Positions 1-12,092 of a stretch of 64,000 nucleotides of DNA are shown piece by piece (position 1 is the first letter of the stretch; every line of letters starts with the position of its first letter). The notes under the pieces were generated by a model. The model did not search any database. It saw only the letters and a list, made by a program, of their open reading frames with translations, and was not told where the DNA came from. Location of the stretch: assembly GCA_026413225.1 (NCBI GenBank), contig CM048575.1:3314001-3378000 (forward strand), read 5' to 3'. This stretch comes from Otis tarda. Lineage: Eukaryota > Chordata > Aves > Otidiformes > Otididae. The position numbers and the translations under genes were made by a program.

Positions 1-3000
1 AGAAGCAGGAGAACAATCTCTCTGCCAGAGCTGAAGGATTTCTTAGGAAAGGCGTTTCTCTGATGAGACTGGTCCTCTTGAAAACCCTGGGTCAGCTTGT
101 GCTAACCTGTCAGGCTGGTGCCTTCGTGGTGTCCCTTGATGTGAGCCAGTTCTGTCCTCCGTGCTGCAAGGCTGGTGGCAGGGTGGATTGCCTGACGCGG
201 CCTGTGTGCAAACCAAGCTGTGGGCTCCCCTCGCGTGGAGATGATTTCTGCTGTGGCTGGGAATTGAAAGGTACCCTTGCTGTTTATCATTTCTACGTTT
301 GGCCTTGATGTTCCCAGCCTCTCCCTCGCTTCCTGCTGTTTGTTTGCATCCCACCCGCTGCCGCCCCGCAGGCTCTGCAGAGCTGCTGGGGACCTCCTGG
401 CCGGTGGCCAACCTCTCCAGCGGTGCCCTGGAGTCAGAGGCTCTTGCCCAGCATCTCCAAGGTCTTTCTCAGGTACTGCACAGGTGGCTAAAGACAGGCT
501 TGTGCTGGATGGGAGCTTTCCTGGCAGTAAACTGGGAGTGGAAGATTTAGGAGCAAAGTGGAAGCTGCCTTCCTAGGAGAGGTGAGAATTTCCATCCAAC
601 CCGCAGCACCCGGCGCAGTAAAGCTTCCCAGTGTGCCAGCCTGGAGCCTGCAGGACCACACACTGGAGTCGAGGAGGTTCCGTTTCCTGCTGGGATTTCC
701 CCTTAAATCAGGGAGACCTGGAGAGACGTCGGTGCTAATCGAGTTTATACCAAGATCTCCTCACGTACCAGACTGATCGTCTTGCCCTGAGCCGATGGGT
801 ACTGGCAGGGTACGATGCCATGGGGAGCTGCGAAGTGTTGCAAAGAGTTAACTCCATCGAGACTGGTGGCTTCCTGGGGTTGTGCGAAAAAAGGCCTCGT
901 GAAATGAGCTCATGTTCAAGGGAAGCAGAACTTCAAAGAGGCCAGGCATGTTTATTTAATGCTGGTAACTTAATTCAGCTCTAATCTGTCCCTTCTGCCG
1001 GTTGCCAGCAGAGGTGGAGGAGTGTGGGGCTTCTCCCAGGCACATCCCCTCTCCAGCTCTGGGGCCTCCCACTCCCACCAGTGTTTGCTTAGCTGGGGCA
1101 GCTGGGTAGGGTGCTGGTGGAGCTGGGGCCCGGCCAGCCACACCGAGGGGAGCTTGCAGGAGGGGCACATGTGTCTGAAGGGAGGAAAGGGAGGTCAAGC
1201 GGCGAGGAGGAGCGGTTCTCTGCACGCCAGGTTGGTAATTACGTTGCTGTCAGGATGCGCTGTCTGTGCGGTGGCCTGCTGGGAGTGCTCCGTCGCGGCC
1301 GGCGGCCAGATGGCTGCGGGCTCCCAGGTGTCTCCTGGAGCTCCTCTCTCAATGCAGCACAGCCTGGAGCCGCGCGGTTTGACTGCACACGCGCCGCAGG
1401 GAAAACGTAGCTCTGGGGATGCCTACGTGTGCGGTCGGTCCTGGTCCCCTCTGCTCTGCGCCAGCCTGTGGGCTGGCTTGGAGGTCGGCTCCGCTGGGCT
1501 TGCGGAGCAAGGTGAGGTGCAGCGGAGCTCCTCCCGTGAATCCTCAGCTTCTCTGCGCCAGCTTGGCAGCAGTGGGGGAAGGCAGGTCCCTGCGACTGTC
1601 CCAAAGGGAGGGGGGTTCTGTGGGTGCGCAGCAAGTTCCTCTGGCTTCCCACCCGTCCCAGCGAGGCTCTCCTGGGCAGGAATCCCCACGCCACTCCTCA
1701 CATGTACTGTACAGCATCTTAGATGTTTTCTCATGCCTCACACGCATGCTTTTTTACCCTTAAACACATGTTCTGGGCTTTGAGGCAAAATGGACTTCTT
1801 AAACTAAGAAGATGGCGGCTTTGAGCTCTGCTCCAGGGCAGACTGTGTTACTGGTTTCTGCAGGTGCCTTGAACAGGAGGTGCTCATGATTTGTGGGTTT
1901 ACTTCAGAGTTTTAGAAATTAGCTTTTTTCGACTGTTTCCAGAAGAGCTGTTGGCACATCTGTGCTTCCTGACTCAAGCAGTCATCTTAGAGAAATACTG
2001 ATTGAGAAACACGGAGAGATCGCAGCACGTGGATATAAAACAGCCGAGTTAAGGCTGCGTGGGGCATTGAACGCAAACTTACTGCAACGGTTTTGGACTT
2101 TCCTGATGCACGGCGGGGTCAGAGTTTCAGAATTAGAGCAAAACAGAGGAGAATGGTGTTTCCCCGTGTTTAGATATTGCAGTCCACAAAAGCGAGGCCA
2201 AAATACTTGTGTGCACATTATTAACGACGTGGATTTTTTTTTCGACAAAAGACCCTGAAGGTGTGTTGAGTAGGGAAGGAATTATCCACATCTGCCGGGC
2301 CGGCGTGCTTTTCCGTTTGAGTCATGTAGTGGCTCAGCTGACGTTGCCGTGGATATCGTGCAGGAGGTAGCTGGTGTTTCTCAAGCTGGGAGCTTCAAGG
2401 TTTAGATTAAGTTGTGACGTGCGTGAGGAGCGTACGAGTCTGTGCACTGCAGCAATGTTGGGTAGAGATGTAAATTGGGAGAAAAGCTGAGATTGAAGGA
2501 GTAAAACACGTGGGTCGTCTGTTGTGGGTGAGCCCGGTGGGCAGGCGGGCCCCCGCCCAGCCGCTCGCGCACCCCCTCAGCAGAATGAGGGAGGGAATCG
2601 CAAGAGTAAAGGTGCGAAAACAGGTGGGTTGAGGTACAGACCGTTTCATTGGTGAAGCAAAAGCTGCACGCGCAAGGCAAACCCAGGCGTTCATTCATCG
2701 CAGGCAGGTGCTCAGCCATCTCCAGGAGAGCAGAGCTCCGTGATGCGTAACGGTGACTAGGGAAGACAAGCGCCGTAACTCCCATGTCCTCCCTGCCTCC
2801 TTCTTTCCCCCAGCTTTTCCTGCTGAGCACAGTATCGTACGGTATGGAATTGGCCTTTGGGCAGTTGGGGTCGGCTGTCGTGGCCGTGCCCCCTCCCAGC
2901 TTCTTGCGCAGCCCCAGCTGGCTCGCTGGGGGGACGGCGTCAGAAACAGAGACTGTGATGCTGTGCGAGCCCGCCTCGGTGACTGCTAAAACACAGGTGT

Positions 3001-6000
3001 GTTATCAGCACTGTTCCATCACAAAGCCAAAACACAGCACCATGCGAGCTACTGTCAAGAAATTTAACTCTGTCCCAGCCAAAACCAGTAGAGTACTTTT
3101 AAAAAACTTTTTTACTTTTTCTAAACTTCCCGCTCTTTGGGGAGTCTGTGAGCGACTGAAGCTTTCCTGGCTCTTAAACAGGACAGAAAGCATCCTGCTC
3201 TCAGGTCACTGACATGAGTGGAACACAGATTTGGAAAGCTGCTTTGCAGAGTCCCTCTCCATTATAAACAGCACAGAAAATCAACATTTAGGATCGACCT
3301 TGCTGCTTAAGTTGAGATTGTTGCTTGGTTACTTTAAGTCATGGAAGAAGAGAGCAAGAGATGCACACACAAATGGAGGTGCTGCTGCCAAAGTTCAGGG
3401 CAAAATGGATTGAAGAGGGAAATACAAGACTGTGATAAAAATCACTGAGAATAAAGAGGAAAGAGATAAGAGGCTGGTTAATGATTGTGGTTTCCAGGGC
3501 CACCAGCCTTCAGCAGAGAGGTGGGATGAGGGAAATCGCCCATCCGCCAAGCATTGGTCTTCAGGAGAGTAGATGTGTCTGCTTCTGTTATTCATGGGAA
3601 GTTTGGGTTTTCACAACCGATCACAGAGGAAAGTTCAGTTCTTTGTAGTCAAGGAAACACACATTGGAAGAGGATCCATGAGAAGTTATCTTCCTTTGTG
3701 AGGTGGTTTGTGGGATGGAGAGCTGTGAGGCCGTGGAGGAAGAGAAAACAAATCAAGGTCTTCTCAGGTACTCTGCAAGGCAGCGTCCAGCTCTGAGCTC
3801 TTCCCTTGGGGAGGTGCTGCACTGAAGGGTCTCACTATGCCAGGTAAAGGGACACAGGCTAGGAAAAAGGGACTGAGCAGATGGGATCGGGGCTTTATGC
3901 CTATACATGCTGCTGGTGGGCGCAGGAATCTGAGATCTTCTGCAAGATCTGGGTGTTTACACAAGAAAACCTATAGAGCTCTTTTATTTAAACGTTAGCT
4001 TTAAGTTTCAAAGAAATGCATGGATTTTTCTGGGGTTTATGCTACAGTATCAGGAACTTTAGCCGTGATTTGCCTCAAAACGTCAGACATTTACAGGACC
4101 TCTCAGAAGCCCTTCTTACAGCTGGTAGCGCTGGTAGCTCTGTGGTGGTCCCAACAGTGCTGCTGCTGGCAGATGCTATGGCAGGGGCAGTCTCTCCTGC
4201 AGTCTCTCCTGCAGCTCATTTTCCAGGTCCTGAGAAACCCAGGTTTAACCCATGCCTGACATGCATACACACACTTCCTCCACTCTAGTAGTGTCCCAGA
4301 AGTTTCCTTGCCCGTGTTTAGTACTTCCCTGCTGGAAGTACTTCCCTACTTTAACCTTAAAAACAAGGATGCGGGGACACACAGCCTGCAGCAGCCTGCC
4401 CACAGGCACAGGTATTGCGGTCGAAGTCTGGAACTCAGAAGGTCCTTGCGCCATTCCTCTGTTTGGGCTATGCCTCTGTCTGATGCCGAGTTCCTCTCGA
4501 GTTCCCTGGTGGGTCCATTACGCCCTTTTCCACCCTTCTGGACGCTCTGTAATGGAGAGAGGGGTGACACGGTGCTGGGTGTGGGAGAGGAGCAGCAATG
4601 AAAGCGTTAAGGCTGGGCAGGCAGAGCTGGAAGCAGCTTCAGTGCTGGAATTTGGAGGAATGGAGTTGCCTTGGCACCAGCCCAGCTGGCGGAGAGGGCC
4701 CCATGCCCAGCAAGGTCGGGGAGAGCTAATGCAGAGCACGTCCTCCCGGCCGCGGTGCCAGGGCTGGCGGGGAGCTGCAGCAAGGGCACTGGAGACCCGG
4801 TGCTCGGCGCGGTCAGACAGCAGGCGCTTGACTTGCCTGCCTTCACTTGGATCTGCTGCCAGCCGTCAGCACGCTGCTCCCTCTCCCTGGGCTTGGCCGC
4901 CTTGAGAGCCTTTCTCTCAAAGCAAGCAGAAGTTAATAGTTTTAGATAGTAACCATGGGGATATGCTGAAGCGGAGCTCACATCCACGCTGGGACCCACC
5001 AGCTGTTGCGTGTGTTACGCAGCCTGCCCGCGTTGCCGAAGAGCCCGGAGCGTGCCGGCGGGGCCTGGCCTGCCCTTGCGTGGGTGCTGTACCCGGAGCA
5101 ATAACTCCAGAGAGGCACAAAATGCTAGCCCTGGATAGAAAGTTCATGAAGTTCTCCATCTCTCGCCACTGTTGCTGCCATGCGATTTATTGGTTAACTG
5201 CTTGGTGTCTTCAAATGAAGATGATGATCAGACGCTACATTTTCTGCCCATGGGCGAAGGTAATGTGTATTTTATGATTATTTTTTTATTTTTTGTGTTG
5301 CTTGGTTTCTCTTCCTCGCTTGGGGCGAGAACACGGCGGTGGGTGGAGGACCCTCATCAGGAGTAGCTGCCAGGGTAACACTGAGGCGAGCTCCTGCGCT
5401 TTATTGCTTGAAGGAGGTGGAAAAATATGAATTACTGTCACTTCAGGACTTAGCTGGGATTTGGAGCCTGTACATGAAGCTGGATGACTTTTGTGTGTCA
5501 GAGTGGCTGGATTTGGGACCGCACAGCTTATGTACCAACGGTGGGAGAAGGTTTCACAAGGTTCAGCGTTTTCTCTTTTATCGGCGAGTCTACTGCACGT
5601 GCAGTACCTGTGTGCTGCTGCCTCTGAGACTGCTGTCGGAAGATCCCAAAAAAAACTCTTGAGCTGTTTGGAGCACAGAGCCAGGGTGCTTCACAGTGAT
5701 CATGGCTCGGTTCGGATGTGCGTCCTGGAATACGCCTTGGCTTTGCAAGTCTAGAGGCTTGGACGAGAGCTGCGCTGCGGGAGGGTGTGCTGCCCCCCGA
5801 CGCTCTTCGGCTGCTGACAGCGCCCGTGGTTCAGCAAACAGCGAAGCCGTGGCTCAGTGGGAGCGGTGAACCTGCCGTGTCAGAGACCTGATGTTACTGT
5901 GTGATGGCTCTGGGCTGGCAGGAGCCTCAGAGAAGAGGAGCTGACCTGGGAAAAGCAGAGTTTCCACCGTCCCCCAGCCTGTCCTTAACACTGGTGTCCA

Positions 6001-9000
6001 GGGAGAGCGCAGTTTCCCATGCAGATAAAGTGTGCTAAATGCTGCTAAGAAGCTTCACATTGAGGATTTAGGGCTCCACGCGTAGATTCTGCCCGTCACC
6101 AGCACACACATGCAAGCCGGGGGTGACGGGAGCTTGGTCCCTTGTAGGGATGCCGCTTCTGATGCAGGCAAGTGCCAGAGGAACCGGAACCATCAGCCAG
6201 GCTCTTCTCACAAAGGTCTGTGAAGGCTGCCCACGGTTACTGGGATGGTTGTGACTGGAGCAGTGTCTGCGCGTGTGGGAGAAATGGGCAAATTTTGGTG
6301 GGATTTTTCACAATGACTCCATGGGAGCAAGAACATTATATCATCATCTTGTGACCTATTGGGTAGTTTCTTCATTTTTTCATCTCCTCCCCATTTTTTT
6401 TGGAGAGGGGAAGTAAATGCTGTGGAGTGCAGCTCTGACTCTGGCGAACAAGGGTATGTTCCCATGGCGTGCGTTTTTATTGGATCTAGGAACTTTGTAC
6501 TGAACATACAGCCCCACTTGTTATAAAGATCGGACCTTTGCGGCTTGTCAGAGTTCTCCTCTTGATCTTCAGTATTTTTGTAACTTCTGAACAGCTTTAA
6601 AAAAGAACAAGAGGTGGAATAAACTGCACCTGGCAGTCTCCTTGTTCTTTGTGCACTGGTATATTGAAGGTGTTCTGCTAATATTTAACCAGGAGGCCAA
6701 AGCTAAAAAAAGAGCTTCAGAGAAGATCAGAAGCAGCAGAAACCCCAGGAACAGTCCTGAATAGCCTGAATACGGCACGAGGACAGACCCATTCTCAATA
6801 CGGGCTTTTGGAAACCCACTGGCGATTAACTCCCGGGGGCAGAAGACACGATCAGTCAGCAGATTGACTGTGGTGGCCTCTCATGCCGCGTATTTTAACT
6901 GAACGTATGTCCTTGAGCTCGCTGGATATAAATAGCAGCGTAGCCGTGCCGTTGCAAACCGCCTGCAGGCTGTGGACCTGTGAAGAAATCGGTGACCTCC
7001 GTCCTGCTGCAGGTGCAGTGCGGGTTGGCCTGGGAGTCCTTGCACAAGCTGAAGTCTTTCCCAGTCTGCAGGCTGGTTGCTTCCCAAGACCGTGGCTCTG
7101 GGTTTTCTTGAGGACTGCTGTGTTAGACTAGACGTGTGTCAGTCATCCCAGGGACTTCTGGGTCCGTGCTCTGCTGATGGCCTCTCCTGAAGCACTAAGC
7201 CTGGAAGAGCTGCAGTACGATGGTTTTCCCGAGGTGTGGATATGAGTTTGTTTGTGTTGTTGGTGTCTGTGTCAGGACTAAAGGTGCCAGTTCTGCTCAG
7301 GTACCATCTGAACAGCTCCAGGGGTCGCAGCTGGGCTCTTGTGGTTGCTCCTGGAGTACTCACCATGCGTCCATGGGCACTGTCGCACAGGAGACAATCT
7401 CAGCCTGGCTTTAGGGTGATCAAGTGAAGCTTGAGTATTGAAGTTGAGATTTTTACTTGATTTTTTTTCTGACTTTGCCAGTAAATATTGGCATTGCATT
7501 TTTCTTGGAGCTCCCTGATTGCCGCCGTATGTCTTCTTTCACCGCTTCGTGCATCCCCTCAGTCAGGAGCTTGGGTTTCAGCTCTGCTGGCAGCTTTCTC
7601 ATGCTGGAGCTGCCCGGCTCAGTTCTCGTCTCCTTTTTGTAGTTCAGAATTTCTCTATTTTAATTCCATAGCTGCTTCATAGCTGATTAAAACAACACAC
7701 TGTTAAAACAGCTTTATTTTTGCAGTGGACTGGAGAAGATGAGACTGATCGGGGGATCACAGCAAGCAAGAACACAGGTTGTGTTGCAGCCAGTTTACTT
7801 GGAATAAGAGGGATGGGCACAGGAGGAAAACTGCTAATATGGGATGTGAAGAGGGCGATTGCAGACAGCTTTGGCATTTGCTTGTCCTTTACATTTGAGC
7901 TCTATGCCCCAGTAGGCTCACTGCAGCTCCTTGTTGTCAGACCTGGTACCTGGGCTGGGAGAAGGAGCTGTGCTCCAGACAGACTGGGGCAGCTGGTGGC
8001 CCCTGCGCTCTCGGCTGCTCCTGCAAAGGAGCATCTAGCTGGCCTTGCAGAGCTGGGCCCGGAGTGACGTTATCTGAGCACTGGAGAATTAAAGAACAAC
8101 GCTGGCACAAAGAGTGCAAGCCAAGGCCACCAGCTGTGTAAAACTGGGCTGCGAAGATTGCTGGACACTGGCTCACACGAGTATTTCTGTAAGGGCAGTG
8201 AGGATACGCTGTGCAGAATAAATAACAGCGCTGTTGTGCTGCGGGCTCTCATTCTGCTGAGGGCTTCCTGTGCAATGCAGCTCTGCGCGCTAAATCCCTT
8301 CAGCCAGCCCCGCCGTCCAGACCTGCCATTTTCCTCTGTGGTGTCAATGCCTGTGCGAGGTCAGTTCCCAGCGTGTTCTGCTCCTTTGTTTGCCTTCTGG
8401 GAGCTGAAAGAGGGGATGGCAGGGGGAAGAGGGGCTGACAAAGCTGGACTGTGCTGCTCCTCCAAGTTCCAGCCGTATAATTGGCAGCGTGACACGTTTG
8501 TGGCTGGTTGTGCGGATGTTCCATAGCAAATTGCTGAGACACGAGGGGCTTACAAGCTGCTCCGGTGGTGGCGGACGTGGTGCCGCTTTCCCTTCTCCAA
8601 ATGCTAGCCTTTGCAGTATTTTAAAAAATAAATAAATAAAATGCATGACTCAGTTTACCCATCCATTTGATAATGCTACCCAGTGGATACAAAGCAGTTA
8701 ATTTCTTTCCCATGCAAGGGACAAATTAAGACCTGGGGTTTGGAACGAAGTAAATCTGTGTGCTCAGCACTAAATTGAAAATGACTTTTGCTGAGGATGA
8801 CGATTTGGACAGCCTTGCTCTTCGCAGCACTGGCTTTGGCTCTGATCATGAGCCACTCACTTACCTCTGTTTATTTTGCCCTCGGCAGAACGGGGACGGC
8901 GCTGACCCCCAGGGCGTTTTAATGACTACGGCTGTTGTGTTGTCCATCCGTAACGCTCGCCGTGCCGGTCTCAAAGCGCTTTCACCGTACATTGAGGAAT

Positions 9001-9959
9001 ATCTGTACACACATGTTCATACCCTAAAAAGCATCAATAACTGCGAAGTTATCGAGTTACTAAGTTAGAAGAGTTACTGTCTCTGAAATGATGCTGGAAA
9101 CTGGTTGAAAACATGACAAGATACTTAGTGTTGTGTGCTAAGCCGAAGAGCCGAAGCGGTGTGAAGGAACTCTGATCCAAGAGTTTTCTTATCAGGATCG
9201 GTGAAGGGCAGACTCGGGGTGGCTCTTGGCACGCAGCGGGGCAAGGCAGAGCGTAGCCCTGGCTGCCCCTCGCTTATCACCTCAACAGGTCACTCATGGA
9301 TACGTTGAGCAGTGCAGATCCCGCTGCGGATCGCCGAGCACTCCACGTAGACCTCCTCCCTCCGCAAGAATGACTGTTTGCCCCTACCTCTTCTGACCCT
9401 TGTTTTATCGCTGTAGGAACTTTCCTTCTTATCTCACGGCTCTTTAGTTTTCGTAAAAGCCTTTGGTGTGGATCTCAGAGGCTTTGTGGAAAGGCAGGTG
9501 GGCTGTGTCACATCCATCCGCGTGGTCACTGACCAGTCCAGACTCTTCCAGGTTGGCAAGGCCAGGTTTCCGTTACAGAAGCTGTATTGACACTGCCCCA
9601 GTAGGTCAGGTTCCTCTTGGGGCTGTTATTGGATAAATCCTCCATTTTCTTTCAGAAGATGTTTTAGCCAGATGCACTGTGTGCTTGAGTAAAATTAATT
9701 TCTTGGGTTTAGCAAATGCCTGGGTGGATGGGATGGGTGGTGATGCACAGGAGGGCAGCCTTGGTGACGCAGGCGTCTTTTTGGGTTGTGAGTTCTGGGG
9801 TTCGAGTCGTATAAGCAGATCCTGCAGGTCCAGAGTAGGGGTTTTCCAGTCTGCAGCTCCAGCAACACCAACTGCAGTCTTCCGTTGTTCTTTTTCCCGT
9901 ATCCGCGTGTGGTTGTCATTTGGGACGTGCTGCGATACTGTTATTGCTCTGACACTCCA
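1..9959. other. Non-coding, probably SCMH1 intron
   Basis: No exon, RNA gene or clear repeat was recognised apart from the features listed separately. The MBT-repeat exons of SCMH1 that should lie upstream were looked for by their motifs and not seen. The sequence is moderately GC-rich with short repeats only: a 12-base doublet at 4188-4211 and an AAAT run at 8622-8640. Confidence 0.6.
1190..1510. promoter_or_regulatory. CpG-rich patch, possible internal promoter
   Basis: A hand count gives about 27 CpG in 1201-1500 at roughly 64% GC, close to the number expected without CpG loss, while the surroundings are CpG-poor. Such patches in long introns often mark alternative promoters. No TATA box or clear first exon was found. 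Confidence 0.35.
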
Positions 9960-12092
9960 GGCGAGTCGCTGAGCCTCCGGCTGTCGCTGTGTTGCCCAGC
10001 GTCTCGGCGATGTCTATATTCAAGGAGCACCTCCTCCAAGCTCAGCAGAGGTGCATCCCGACGAAGAACAAGTCGGGCAAAAAGGCCAGGAGGCCGGTGT
10101 GGATGAGCAAGGAGCTCCTGGACCAACTGAAAGTAAAAAAGGAGGCCTAGAGAGGGTGGAAACGGAGACAGGTAGCCTGGGACATCTACAAAGAGGCTGT
10201 GCGAGTGGCCAGGGATAAGGTAAGGAAGGCCAAAGCCCTGGCAGAACTGAATCTGGCCAGGGATATGAAATGCAACAAGAAGAGCTTCTATAGGTACGTA
10301 GGGGACAAAAGAAAGTCCAGGGAAAATGTAGGCCCCCTCTGGAAGGGAACTGGTATCCTGGTTACCCAGGACACGGAGAAGGCTGAGGTACTCAATGACT
10401 TTTTTGCCTCAGTCTTCACCGACAAGAGTTCCTGTCCCACCACCCAAGCTGTAGAAGGTGCAAGTAGGGACTGCGAGGATGAAGAACCACCCACTGTACT
10501 CAAAGAGCAGGTTCGGGATCATCCGAGGAACCTAAAGGTGCACAAGTCCATGGGACCTGACGAGATCCATCCGCGGGTCCTGAGGGAACTGGCGGATGAA
10601 GTTGCCAAGCCACTGGCTATTGTATTTGAGAAGTCGTGGCGGTCTGGTGAGGTCCCCGATGACTGGAAGAGAGGGAACATAACCCCAATTTTTGAAAAGG
10701 GGAACAAGGAAGACCCGGGTAACTACAGGCCGGTCAGCCTCACCTCTGTGCCTGGCAAGGTCATGGAGCAGATTCTCCTGGAAACGATGCTAAGGCACAT
10801 GGAGAGCAAGGAGGTGGTTGGTGACAGCCAACATGGCTTCACCAAGGGCAGATCGTGCTTGACCAATTTGGTGGCCTTCTATGATGGGGTGACGGCATCG
10901 GTGGACAAGGGACGAGCAACGGATATCATCTACCTGGACTTGTGCAAGGCATTTGACACTGTCCCGCACGACATCCTTCTCTCTAAACTGGAGAGACATG
11001 GGTTCCATGGATGGACCACTCGGTGGATAAGGAGTTGGCTGGATGGCCGCACTCAGAGAGTGGTGGTTAACGGCTCAATGTCCATGTGGAGACCGGTCAC
11101 GAGTGGCATCCCTCAGGGGTCCGTGTTGGGCCCGGCCCTGTTCAACATCTTTGTTGGCGACATGGACAGTGGGATAGAGTGCACCCTCAGCAAGTTTGCC
11201 AATGACACCAAGCTGTGTGGTGCCGTCGACACGCTGGAGGGGAGGGATGCCATCCAGAGGGACCTTGACAGGCTGGAGAGGTGGGCCCATGCCAACCTCA
11301 TGAAGTTCAACCAGGCCAAGTGCAAGGTCCTGCACCTGGGTCATGGCAATCCCAGGCACAAATCCAGGCTGGGCAGGGAATGGATTGAGAGCAGCCCTGA
11401 GGAGAAGGACTTGGGAGTGCTGGTGGACGAGAAGCTCAACATGAGCCGGCAATGCGCCCTTGCGGCCCAGAAGGCCAACGGCACCCTGGGCTGCATCAAG
11501 AGAAGCGTGGCCAGCAGGTCGAGGGAGGTGATCTCCCCCTCTACTCTGCCCTGGTGAGATCCCACCTGGAGTACTGTGTCCAGTTCTGGAGCCCCCAACA
11601 CAAGAAGGACATGGACCAGTTGGAGAAGGTCCAGAGGAGGGCCACCAAGATGATAAAAGGGCTGGAGCACCTGTCTTATGAGGCCAGGCTGAGAGAGCTG
11701 GGGCTGTTCAGCCTGGAGAAGAGGAGGCTCCGGGGAGACCTGATAGCAGCCTTCCAGTACCTCAAGGGGGCCTACAGGAAAGATGGGGAGAGGCTGTTTA
11801 GTAGGGCCTGTTGTGAGAGGACAAGGAGTAATGGTTTTAAAATAGTGGGGGGTAGATTTAGATTGGATATTAGGAAAACGTTTTTTACAATGTGAGTTGT
11901 AGAGCACTGTCCCAGGTTGCCCAGAGAGGCGGTGGATGCCTCATCCCTGGAAATGTTCAAGGCCAGGCTGGATGAGGCTCTGAGCAACCTGATCTAGTCA
12001 GGGATGTCCCTGCTTCTTGCAGGGGGGTTGGACTAGATGACCTTTGAAGGTCCCTTCCAACTCTAACCATTCTGTGATTCTATGATTCTGTA
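9960..12092 (+). mobile_element. CR1 LINE, 5'-truncated, with damaged reverse transcriptase ORF
   Basis: The element keeps the ORF2 part from just before the reverse transcriptase to the 3' end, which finishes with the CR1-typical ATTCTGTGATTCTATGATTC. The endonuclease half is missing, and the exact 5' border is unclear. One frame runs from ATG 10010 with an in-frame TAG at 10148-10150. It then stays open from 10151 to TGA 11555-11557, and the C-terminal part follows in another frame to 11895 (a one-base loss near 11534). RT motifs seen: [14 protein letters not shown] (motif A), [17 protein letters not shown] (motif B), and motif C as FAND instead of FADD (AAT at 11201-11203). The copy therefore cannot be active. 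It lies in the probable SCMH1 intron, in the sense orientation. Confidence 0.95.
10151..11895 (+). pseudogene. CR1 ORF2 reverse transcriptase remnant
   Basis: This is a 452-residue open stretch (counted from GTG 10199 to the stop at 11557), followed by a shifted frame of about 120 residues that encodes the usual C-terminal part ([19 protein letters not shown]). Reverse transcriptase copies CR1 RNA into DNA at the insertion site. A nonsense codon upstream, the frameshift and the catalytic Asp-to-Asn change at the FADD motif make it non-functional. Confidence 0.93.

Noticed and set aside
1022..1783. 253-codon + strand open frame
   Set aside because: It coincides with the CpG-rich patch and has no domain; other frames in the same place are also open.
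8760..9068. 102-codon open frame
   Set aside because: No recognisable domain, no repeat match and no splice support; its length is compatible with chance.
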